From Hericium rajendrae (Eukaryota; Basidiomycota; Agaricomycetes; Russulales; Hericiaceae): a stretch of DNA of 64,000 bases. Where the stretch lies: contig CM065882.1 of NCBI GenBank assembly GCA_033439255.1, positions 1,178,001 to 1,242,000 on the forward strand. The letters are read 5' to 3'. The number at the start of each line of letters is the position of its first letter. Position 1 is the first letter of the stretch. The translations under genes were made by a program, and so were the position numbers. The notes below the pieces were generated by a model. It did not search any database and was not told the DNA's origin. It saw nothing but the letters and a program-made list of their open reading frames with translations. Below are positions 32,881 through 42,831 of this stretch, piece by piece.

Positions 32881-33666
32881 AGACCTTGTGCGGCCGAACA
32901 AGGTCTTAGCGCCCGCTTACATAAGCATAAGTCACCTGGAGAGCCAATACACTGTATACAGTGATTGCTTTATAGCTCTGCAACGAAGCAATCAATCAAC
33001 AAACGGTAAATTGTGTTCAAATACCTTGGATTACATCTTTCCAACCCAATTTAGAATATGAAAATTGGATCACTCCAAGCAGAGATATTCTTCGATTTAT
33101 GTGTCATATCAGCAAAACAATATTGTCTCCTATCTCAACAACCAATGGTGCTATGATGTTGTACACTGTATTGTTAGAAAGTTATTGTAAATCTGAGTTC
33201 AACAAGCCCTCATACATCATGATTGATGCAGTATCAGCAGAGCTATAAAGCAAACAGTCTGCCACATCATCACAGACATATAGTCCAATAGGTCAGCATT
33301 TTGTCATGCTATTTTGTTGTTTATGGCACTATTCTAGAGCTATTGTAAATCTGATTCTAATAAGCTTTAACTCATTCTAATTGATGTGGTATTGAGAGAG
33401 CTATGGCCTGATCTCTATGCCACATCATCAGAAGATATCCAGAAAGTTGGTGATGGCCCCACACCATCATTGGACACCTCAGCCGCAACTCGCTGCAGAT
33501 GGGGACTGGGCGTGTCCAAGCCTTGTAGTCAGTGTGCACTACTGGTAGTATCACACTGACTTCAAAGCTATCTGAAGAAAAGAAGAGAGAGCAGAGAGCG
33601 CAACATCAACTACTGCTGACATAAGCTAAGCACAGCCACCAGACCTTGTGCGGCCGAACAAGGTCT
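32881..33666. repeat. 786-bp unit bounded by two identical 26-bp palindromes
   Basis: Near-identical palindromes (AGACCTTGT...ACAAGGTCT around GCGGCCGA) lie at 32881-32906 and 33641-33666. The interior has no long open frame. The right-arm copy is 55719-56504, with the palindromes in the same relative places. The boundaries look like element ends, but no target duplication is evident. Confidence 0.5.
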
Positions 33667-34012
33667 GCTATTGATCACGTGATTGGCCATTAGCTTTGTT
33701 CAATAACACAATGTTTGACATTGATCATATATTCAATCTTGAATCTTGTTTGATTAGACATACAACTAGACTACTACTATAATTGTAGATATTACAAGTA
33801 TCTATAGTATAAGCATATATAATAGTGTATATCATATATCGGGCTGAGTATAATAAGATATGACAAGTGTGTACTGTATAACATACAAGATTATATATAA
33901 AATAAGGTGCTAAGATATATAACATAGCAGAAAATGTAGAGTTATCAGAGGTAGGAGCTGAACTACTCATGATTAGATTAGATTAAATAGTGTTTTTTTA
34001 TATGCTTTAGGG

Positions 34013-34197
34013 TTCGACATGAGTCAGAGCCACCTGTAGGTCAACATGGGTATACCCACGAAATTGACCTGCAGGTATCTAACTCATAGATCTGAATCAC
34101 CTGGTGGCTGAGACCTGTACAAATCCAGATCAAGGTTGTGCTCAAACCCATTGACCTGCAAGTGACCTGCGGGTAACCTACTATCCAAACTTTATTT
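34013..34197. repeat. W repeat (CCTGCAGGTCA-rich)
   Basis: A ~185-bp repeat from GGGTTCGACATGAGTC to GCGGGTAACC with several ACCTG/CAGGT steps. Its inverted-duplicate partner is 52868-53050; relatives lie at 14657-14830, 38285-38460 and 51300-51480. Non-coding, MITE-like; no clear target duplication. Confidence 0.55.
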
Positions 34198-34699
34198 TGA
34201 TTAACATATTATACTGCAAAGTTCAACTCTATATGTCATGATCCCTAACTAACTACATACTACTATATGCCATCTGCCAACACTAACTTACAGCCCCAAT
34301 CATATATGCCCATTATCACTATATCTCACCATACATCTCAAAAATGTGAAATCTACATAGCTGCCAGCCAATGCTATGTCTGGTTTCATAGTGCTATGGC
34401 TACTATGTAGTTGGGCCACACATCTATACAGGACTATGGTAGCTATCATAGCTATCATAGTCATAGGTGATGGGTATATAGTATTACATAGTAACAGGAT
34501 ACTACTATGCCTACTATGTAACTTATGTATCCTCTGTCTACCTCTATGTATCCTATAGAGACTATGTTCCATACAGAGCTTCTAAAGGTTACTATGGACC
34601 CTCAGGCTGCTATAATATCTGTAGTCAGTGTAGAGTCTATGATTTCGAGCAAAATATACTCGAAACAGGTCAAATTTGATTATATTTAATTACTACTAC

Positions 34700-35790
34700 A
34701 AACAAGTATACTACGTGACACGTGCGCCCGCGGGGTGCGACAAAGCATGCACCACACAAAGGCACAGCTGGTGTGCGTGACGCTGCGTGTGAGACGCGTC
34801 AGCCACGTGCGAAGCTCGGGGCCCATGTGCAAGAGCGCGGACTGCGCACGGGAAACGTGGAGGCCCAGGGCCTGTGTGCGACATGCCGGACTGTCGCGGG
34901 CTCACGCAGGGCCGTAGGGTATGTGCGTGAGATGCGGATGCCCATGCGTGGGGGTGCCGTGCTGCCACAGGCACATACGCGAGGCGTGGGGAATGTGCAT
35001 AAGGGCGGCAGGCGGCGGGCCCATGCATGAGGCGCGAGGGACGTGCAAGGGCCGCGGCGGGCGTGCACGAGGTGCGGACGGTGTACGCGAGACGGCACCG
35101 GTGCTGAGTGCGTGCGTGGTGTGTTGAGGGGCATGAGCGAGACGTGGCAGGCATGTGCAAGGCCCGGGACCTGTGCGTAAGTGGTTGAGATGCCGGGCCC
35201 GTGCGCGAGATAGAGGAGCTGGGACGTGGCACGGAGGCCGTGCGCAATGCAGCAGCCTTGCGCGCCGGAGTGTGACGCGAGCTGGCGATGTCGACACGCT
35301 GCCGCGGGTCCGTGCACGGTGCGGTAAGCCTGCGCGCGAGGCGCACTAGCCGCATGCTGGACGGCGACGCGGAGTACGACGTGCGGAGCCCGCGTGTGAG
35401 GCGTCGGCTGCGACATGATTGCGCACAGCTGTGGATGACGTGCGCGCGTGCTTGCCTGTCCCACTGGCCATGCGCATGGACCACGGCGGGGTCGCGTGCA
35501 ACGCGTCGGCCCCTGCGTGAGACGAGGAGGCCGCGCACAAGGTGGCTGGCCCATGCGCCAGGCAGCAATTCGGGACGCGAGACGGCGAGGTCGTGCGAGA
35601 GGGGCGAAGCCCATGTGCGAGGCAGCAGGCCCGCGTACGCATTGTCCGGTGGTGTGCACGCGCCAATGCATGCGGTCGCAGTCGTTGGAGACAGCGCGTC
35701 AGCCTCTGCGGTGGTAGCGGCGATGTCGGGGGGTGAGTCGATGATGTGGAGACGGCGGCGGGAGGCGAGAGGAACGGAGGGGCACGCGAA
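34700..35790. repeat. CG-rich degenerate minisatellite of Y3
   Basis: Irregular 15-35-bp steps of GTGCGCGAGGC / CATGCGC type. CG content makes several frames open over 200-290 codons on both strands (for example 34711-35568 and 34799-35671 minus). They overlap, show no motifs, and are absent as conserved frames from the related tracts in Y1, Y2 and Y4. Confidence 0.6.
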
Positions 35791-35802
35791 GGGGAAGATG
35801 TC

Positions 35803-35876
35803 GAGAGTATCGCTCGAATGAGCGATACTCTCTGCGTTAGCAAAAACAAACGAAAGAAGGTAAATTTCTTACTTAC
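35803..35876 (-). promoter_or_regulatory. Short intron with hairpin at its 3' splice site (Y3)
   Basis: On minus: donor GTAAGTAAG at 35876, branch-like GCTAAC, acceptor CGCAG at 35832, 45 nt. The acceptor G opens a perfect 13-bp stem (35803-35832, loop ATTC). The same arrangement occurs in Y1 (44375-44418), Y2 (47606-47653) and the Y-like units at 38123-38167 and 51599-51643, with intron lengths 44-48 nt. In Y1 the last acceptor bases read AAG instead of CAG. Confidence 0.6.
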
Positions 35877-36264
35877 CTTGAACCCCTCTACATGCTACTT
35901 ATCCCCCGCGGCTTTCGTTTTGAAGGGAGACAGAGGGGAGGGATGAAGGAAAGAGGGTGACTGGAGGAGTGGCCAGGGTGGTTGAGGAAGACAGTCGAGA
36001 CGAACTTCGACGTGCGGTTCGGTGCTTCAGCCACCGAACGAGTCGAAGCTTTAGATTTCGAGCCTTCACTCAGCTAATAAAATCATATAAATTCAAATAA
36101 AAAGGGAACAACTATCTATTGTACATACAATCAAAACTAGTCAGACTTCGAGCCATTTACTATACGTTGCATCCTTGCATAGCAAAATCTACTTAGTTAA
36201 GTCTGGCGCCAGTCTCTGATGCGATGCTCGGCAAGCGTCAAATCCCAGCTCCGCCCGAGCTTCG

Positions 36265-36273
36265 TATATAAGG
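36265..36273 (+). promoter_or_regulatory. TATA box of Y3
   Basis: TATATAAGG followed by a pyrimidine-rich TTACCTCTTGCTCCTAACC about 25-45 bp downstream, where initiation would be expected. Equivalents are at 44829-44837 in Y1 and, on minus, 47187-47195 in Y2. Confidence 0.55.
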
Positions 36274-37289
36274 CTCGCGCGATGCGCGTTACCTCTTGCT
36301 CCTAACCTCCACTGTCTCCTGCCACGTCGATGCCTTCGTCGACGTCCTTTGCTCACTCGTCGTCGTTTCTTACTCACTCGTCGTTGTCTCTTACTTGCTC
36401 GTCGTTGTCTCTTACTCGCTCGTCGTTGTCTCTTACTTGCTCGTCGTTGTCTCTTACTCGTTGAGCATCATTTCTTGCTCATTGTTGCTGTCTTTAAGGT
36501 AATCTTTTATTGTTAGTCTCTTATTGCTCATACTAATACTGATGTCTTTAAGTTTGTCTTCTAGATTTCACTTTTTGTTACTTTGGTAAGTTTTTATGTG
36601 TTATCTTTATCTTTTCAGACTAATGATTTCTTATCTTTTCTTACTTATATAGTTTCTTATATTCTTTTCTTTATCTTATCTTACTCACTCATCTTATCTT
36701 ATCTTACTCATTCATCTTATCTTACTCACTTATCTTATCTTATCTTACTTTTTTTTAAATAAAAATATATTTGTTTTGCTCTTTAGTTAGTAGTAGTGTT
36801 TATAATATTAGTATAATCTTGATGCATTGAAATAGTTTATATCTGTGTGATTATATGTCACTAATTCTGATATGATTGTAAAAAGATTTATAGTTCTAAT
36901 AGACTTTATGATTTCAATATATATATATCAGGCTACATACTGAATATAAGATATGTAAGACACATATTGAATATAAAATATGTAAGATATATAAGCTTTA
37001 TAGCTTTGATAGACACTTATAGCTTTCATAGCTAGTCATACTATCATAGCTGCATAGTTAGCTATCATAGCTATCATAGTACTCCATAGCATCACTCTTT
37101 AGCTCCATAGCACTACATAGCATTCCTCTTTAGCTATGCTGGCTATAGAGAAAAGGGCAGTGCTATGGAACTATGAAATCTATATAGACTTTATAGAGCT
37201 ATGTACCACTTACACATTTTTCTGATGTACCCCAGTGAAGTGTATGAAGTCTACAAGCAAGGTGTGGATTCAAAAGGCTGCATGCAACA

Positions 37290-38260
37290 TACTTGTGGCA
37301 TCAACATGGGTGTACGCATGCCAGTGGGGCAGCTTTGAGTATGTGTGCACACATGGGCTGACACATGTGCAAGGAGAGCATGTGTGGGTGCTGGTGCACT
37401 GGCATAGCTGTGGGCATGCACACACAAATGACATCACCAGCTTGGATGGGAATTGGGAATGAGACCGGGGAGGGTGCATTTTGGTTGTTGAATAGCACTG
37501 ATGGCATATAAAACTTGCCTCACATTGGGCTTCTGCCAAACAAATGACATGACGGCATGCATAGTGGCGTGTGTGACGTCCATGGGCACGAATGTACACA
37601 TGTAGTTTGAGCAATGGACTATGGGATGGTGGGGGCATGCAGTCAAAAATGTGTATGCTGATAGGCATGTATTGGTAGATGCGCACTGTCTCAAACATGC
37701 AAGGATATGCAAAGCTGTTTGCGGACAACTGCACATTGTCGAGGCATGCTAGGGGGCCACTGCTCAGATGATCAGCAAAAAGATGTCGAGCCTTGCTGTT
37801 GTAGCAACAATGCTGTAACAACAAGACCTGACAGGCATTGTGGGCCTTGCAGTTGCAGCGCTAGACTAGCACTGTGCATGCTCTTATCGTTGTGAGTAGG
37901 AATTAAATCTCTGGTGCACATGAGTGCTGGTTGTCGAAGATGGGTGAGGGCTGGTTGGCCAGTTGACCTGTTGATGAGGACGATGGAAGAAGTGCAGATG
38001 GTGCACAAGATATGATGGATGATGTCAAAAAATGGTGGGATGTCATGAAACTTGTCAAACATCATGAAACCTGTTGAAGAACAGTGAAAAATGAGAGCCT
38101 CGCTCGTTATCGAGCAAGACTCCTGAGATCAGTATGGTACAATAAAATAAAAGGCTTTCAGACTCACCTAGAAGCCTCTCAAATCTCCATAACACCCATC
38201 CTGCCATTGAATTGGGGAGATATGGTGAAAAGGGGAGGATTAAAATGAAGAAACAGAGGG
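37290..38260 (-). mobile_element. Y-like unit, TG/CA-rich, inside X5'
   Basis: TG/CA-rich minisatellite (37290-37760) followed in the Y order by a hairpin (38094-38122), a 45-nt intron on minus (38123-38167, donor GTGAGT, branch TACTGAT, acceptor CTCAG) and a pyrimidine-rich leader on minus to about 38260. Its partner is 51485-52735. Terminal repeats were not identified. Confidence 0.5.
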
Positions 38261-38284
38261 GAGGGCATCGTAAAAGTGAGACAC

Positions 38285-38460
38285 AACTTCAAGACCAACT
38301 GACTTGCAGGTGACCTGTAATATCACAGATACCTGACCTGCAGCTCTGGATCACCCAGTGGTGCAAATCTGCATGGATCCAGGTCAGCACCTTGAACAGA
38401 TAGAATACATGTGAGTTCAGATCTGGGTCACCTGCGAGTGCACTTGTGTTGAACCCTAAT
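38285..38460. repeat. W repeat
   Basis: CCTGCAGGTCA-type repeat as at 34013, ending GTGTTGAACCC. Its partner is 51300-51480. Confidence 0.5.
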
Positions 38461-38977
38461 ATGCTTAAAGTGATATTTGCACAATTGATGCTCTCATGCA
38501 TTTGTATGAGTTTTTTGGACCTTCATGCTAATTGACAGGCAATTTTACCAGAAAGTAGTTGCCATATTTGGTCACTAATTTCTGCCAGTATACAAAATAT
38601 GGTTTGAAGGTGAGAATTCAATTTTAATAGTGTTTTATGCATGTAAAATAGAAAAATACTGACTAGATTATACATTGAAGAGATATAAGCTCTATTAAAA
38701 AAACTGGTATGATTTACAAATGATTTATGTTATTTTTTGTAAAAGTCAGAAATCAAATCCAAATATAGAAATTAAATTCTGCCTTTGGTGCTAGCAGCAA
38801 TGCATACAAATTAATAAAAGGTGCACAGGCTAACAGAAAATGTATGAGGTAGTAGGAGCATACATAAGTTTGCTGTGATGCCTATGGGTTGATACATGTG
38901 TAAGCAGATTAACAAAAGTATGCATAGATCAAAAAATGTGAGCCAAGAGTGCATATATGAGTTGGTGTAGTGTGTAT
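38461..38977. other. AT-rich DNA, no gene recognised
   Basis: About 520 bp, AT-rich, without open frames. Found inverted at about 50786-51300. Confidence 0.4.
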
Positions 38978-39821
38978 CATCTGAAAATTTGAAATTTCAC
39001 ATAGCCCAGTGTTGATCTATATGTCCTATCATAGCACTATAAAGTCTATCACTATTTATGCAGCCACAGTTCTCAACTATGTAAGGCTATGAGGTCTATC
39101 ATAGCTATTATAACAGTAGTTGGACACTATATAGTGCTACATGTTTCTGAAGGATAGCTGTAGTTGTTGTACAAATTACATAAATTCAAAGACTTGCTCT
39201 GATCTATATGGTCCCTACTACGATCTCTGCTATTAGTACTGTCTCAGATCAATCAGATACAAGAGATATAAAGCCAGAATCAATTATATTTCATACAGCT
39301 ACTAGTACAATCAAGTATATTACAAGTTCAAACAGTGCACACATGCACAGTGGTGCACATCATGTACAGGTAGAGCTATGTGCAGGCATGTGTGCACTAG
39401 CAAGGCACAACAAAAGCACATATGTGCATAAGACACTAGGTTCATACACAAGGCATGACAAGCATCATGACTGTGCAGGAGGTCCAGTGGCTATGCTCAC
39501 CAATTTTAAGCTGTAGTGGGCCTATATGTAAGATGCAATGGGCAGCGAGGATGTGTGAGATATTGAGAGCCATGCATGAGGCATAGAGAGTGAGCATAAG
39601 GCATGCAGGTCCATGTGTAGGGCTGCTACTAGCCTGTACAGGAGATCAACAGGGTGTGGTGGCCATGCACAGGATGCTGCAAGCATGTGCAGGGTGTCAA
39701 GATGCTGTGGGCCTGTACATGAAGTACAGTAAGCATCTATGGGATGGTGGCTTGTATGCAAGATGTAGTGTAGCATGGTGAGCATGCATAAGGCACTAAG
39801 CCTATGCATGGCTCGGTATGT
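38978..39821 (+). mobile_element. Y element Y4, CpG-depleted, truncated by X3
   Basis: Starts CATCTGAAAATTTGAAATTT with AT before it, then an AGCTATG-type zone and a TG/CA-rich minisatellite (39340-39815) that contains almost no CG. X3 begins at 39822 and removes the rest. The right-arm copy ends CAGATG at 50785. Confidence 0.55.
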
Positions 39822-39891
39822 TACGATTCCTTAGAATCGTTTACTCTATACTGCCTTTTCATAGTGAAAACGACATGCAAACGATGACTAT

Positions 39892-39972
39892 GCCCATTAG
39901 GCAGTTGGCTTATATAATCACACATCTTCAATCTAACGAGTTTGCAGGTTCAATTCCAGCTCTGGCCAGACT
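39892..39972 (+). repeat. tRNA-like segment A of X3
   Basis: Box A-like TTAGGCAGTTGG, box B-like GGTTCAATTCC (the closest to consensus in the window), then a T-rich run. A relic of a tRNA-derived Pol III promoter. Confidence 0.55.
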
Positions 39973-41094
39973 TTTTCTTTTACACTTTGTTTACTGTAAC
40001 TTGGTCAGTTCTTGACCAATTCACACATTCTCAAATGCACCAGAATCTACTCATTTATCGCTTTCTAGCCATATATTATGCATCTTGATCCATGCAGATC
40101 TTGCAGAATGCAAAGTATTCTTGTATTTTTCCCCCTAGTATGCTTGATCCTCAGCTAGCTCAGTCAGTTCTTGACTGATTCACTCATTCTTAGATGTATC
40201 AGAATTTACTCATTCATTGCTTTCTAGTCATATTTTATGCATTTTGATCTGTGCAGAACTCGTAGAACACGAAGTACTTCTGTATTTTTCCTCCTAGTAT
40301 GCTTGATTCTTAGTTATCTCAATCAATTCTCCACCGATTCACTCGTTCTCAAGTGGATCGAATATTACTCATTTATAGCTTTCGAACCATATTTTTTGCA
40401 TTTTGATCCATGCAGAACTCATAGAATGTGAAGCACTTCATCATGGTACAGCTGTACCATAGTTGTGATCACATGAGCACTTCACCATGGTACGGCCGTA
40501 CCATGGTGGTGATCATGTGATGATTACATAATCAAAACTCGGTGGTGAAGTGTGAGTTCTCTTGAGTTTGCAAGTTCAATTCCAGTTCATGCCAGACTTT
40601 TTTGATATTTTTTAATACTGAAAATAATATCATCAATGAGCAATTAGCATTAGTACAATGTCTACTCTTATAGTATATTATAAGTACAGAAATGCCTAGA
40701 AATCTATGATTTTGAAGACTGATTATATAATCAAAATTTCAGTTTTGAAGCACCAGCAGTAAAGTCTTGCTTTCTCATGAGCTTTACATCCTGCATACTT
40801 GTCATGTTGGCTGCAAGGCTCGACGGGTATCTCCAAGTCATCCGCTGAGTGGTTGACGGTTTGGAACCAGGAGGTACTTGACCTGGCGGCTCACCTTGGT
40901 CGTCTTGTATGTATCTCACTTGCTGAGCTGGCAGACTAATTTACTTATAGGTCTCTAAATCTGGCACCAACTAAGGCATATTAGAGCTTATCAAAACCAT
41001 ATTGATAGCTGCTTCCAGATGAGGCCTTCTGAGCTATGCTAGCCTATCTGCCTAGTTGAAAATCAACCAATTATCATTATTCTAATGATCTTGA

Positions 41095-42750
41095 GGTAAG
41101 TCCATCAATTCTCTGTCAATTCTCTCGTTCTAAAATGTATTGGACTCTACTGATTAATCGCTTTCCAGCCATGCTACATAGCCCCCAAACCATCCAGAAC
41201 TCGAAAATCAAGACTCAAAATTGGGATTACCCCCTAGAAACCTTGATCTTGAGGTAAGTCCTTCAATTCTCCACCGATTCTCTCGTTCTAAAATGCGTTC
41301 AACTCTACTAATTAATCGCTTTCCAGCCATGCTATATAACCCCCAAACCATCCAGAACTTAAAAATCAAGACTCGAAATTGGGATTACCCCTAGAAACCT
41401 TGATCTTGAGGTAAGTCCTTCAATTCTCCACCGATTCTCTCGTTCTAAAATGCGTTCAACTCTACTAATTAATCGCTTTCCAGTCATGCTACATAGCCCC
41501 CAAACCATCCAGAACTCGAAAATCAAAACTCGAAACTGAGATCTCCCCCCCAAGATCTTGACCTTGAGGTAAGTCTAGCAGTTCTCCACCGATTCACTCA
41601 TTCTAAATTGGGCCTGAATGTACTGATTAATCGCTTTCCAGACATGCTACATAGACCCCATGCCATCCACAACTTGAAAATCAAAACTCGAAACTGAGAT
41701 CTCCCCCTCAAGATCTGGACCTTGAGGTAAGTCTAGCAGTTCTCCACCGATTCACTCATTCTAAATTGGGCCTGAATGTACTGATTAATCGCTTTCCAGC
41801 CATGCTACATAGACCCCAATCTGCTCAGAACTCGAAAATCAAAACTCGAAACTGAGATCTCCCCCCAAGATCTTGACCTTGAGGTAAGTCTAGCAGTTCT
41901 CCACTGATTCACTCATTCTAAATTGGGTCTGAATGTACTGATTAATCGCTTTCCAGACATGCTACATAGACCCCATGCCATCCAGAACTCGAAAATCAAG
42001 ACTCAAAATTGGGATTACCCCCTAGAAACCTTGATCTTGAGGTAAGTCCTTCAATTCTCCACCGATTCTCTCGTTCTAAAATGCGTTCAACTCTACTAAT
42101 TAATCGCTTTCCAGCCATGCTACATAGATCCCAATCTGCTCAGAACTCGAAAATCAAAACTCAAAACTGAGATCTCCCCCCCAAGATCTTGACCTTGAGA
42201 TAAGTCCCTCAGTTCTCCACCGATTCACTCATTCTAAATTGGGCCTGAATGTACTGATTAATCGCTTTCCAGACATGCTACATAGACCCCATGCCATCCA
42301 GAACTCAAAAGTCAAAACTCGAAACTGAGATCTCCCCCCAAGATCTTGACCTTGGGATAAGTCTGGCAGTTCTCCACCGATTTAATTGTTCTAAATTGCA
42401 TTGAAATTTACTGATTAATCGCTTTCCAGCCATGCTACATAGACCCCAAACCATCCAGAACTCGAAAATCAAAACTCAAAACTGAGATCTCTCCCCCAAG
42501 ATCTTGACCTCGAGGTAAGTCTAGCAGTTCTCCACCGATTCACTCGTTCTAAATTGGGCCTGAATGTACTGATTAATCACTTTCCAGCCATGCTACATAG
42601 ACCCCAATCTGCCCAGAACTCGAAAATCAAAACTCGAAACTGAGATCTCCCCCCCAAGATCTTGACCTTGAGGTAAGTCTGGCAGTTCTCCACCAATTTA
42701 ATTGTTCTAAAATGCACTGAAATGTACTGATTAATCACTTTCCAGCCATG
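41095..42750 (+). repeat. Eleven-unit tandem array with repeated splice-like signals
   Basis: Donor-like sites (GAGGTAAGTC, or ATAAGTC in two units) recur near 41095, 41252, 41408, 41567, 41724, 41882, 42040, 42197, 42355, 42514 and 42672, a period of about 157 bp. Within each unit, about 73 nt later, lies CGCTTTCCAG (or CACTTTCCAG), with CTGAT or CTAAT 14-18 nt before the AG. The remaining ~84 nt of each unit ends AAGATCTTGACCTTGAG or a variant. Units are similar enough to have spread recently. Confidence 0.8.
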
Positions 42751-42831
42751 CTACATAGGCCTCAGTCCATCCAGAACTCAAAAATCAAAATTTGAAATTG
42801 AGATCTTCCGTTCAAGATCTTCATCTGAGAA

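Larger units (their letters stand above)
34334..37227 (+). mobile_element. Y element Y3, CpG-rich copy
   Basis: A 2894-bp element with ends CATCTCAAAAATGTG and CACATTTTTCTGATG, and TA duplicated (34332-34333 and 37228-37229). The right arm (near 52735) shows the same sequence with one TA and no insertion, which fixes the borders. Order: AGCTATG-rich subterminal zone; CG-rich minisatellite (34700-35790); hairpin and intron on minus (35803-35876); divergent promoter region (about 35990-36273); CTCGTCGTTGTCTCTTAC tandem steps (36330-36450); donor-like GTAATC (36499) and GTAAGT (36586); AT-rich DNA; AGCTATG zone again. No protein is recognised. Confidence 0.75.
32027..39821 (+). mobile_element. 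X-derived nested block, left copy (X5')
   Basis: Starts with the X hairpin and tRNA-like A (32098-32176), then type I-like units (32180-32750), then DNA found in inverted order at 49576-57358: the 26-bp-palindrome unit, AT-rich DNA, a W repeat, a Y-like unit (37290-38260), another W and Y4. It differs from the right copy by carrying Y3 (34334-37227) and lacking E7 and E8. The X tail is missing where X3 begins (39822). Confidence 0.6.

Noticed and set aside
34711-35671. Minus-strand open frames of 285 and 290 codons in the CG-rich tract of Y3
   Set aside because: Several frames on both strands are open together because the tract is CG-rich and poor in AT stops. The readings are Arg/Ala/His/Pro repeats without motifs, and the frames are not preserved in related tracts.
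41095-42750. CRISPR-like or other prokaryotic spaced-repeat array
   Set aside because: Units are contiguous and homologous along their whole length, with no unique spacers, and the surrounding genome is eukaryotic.
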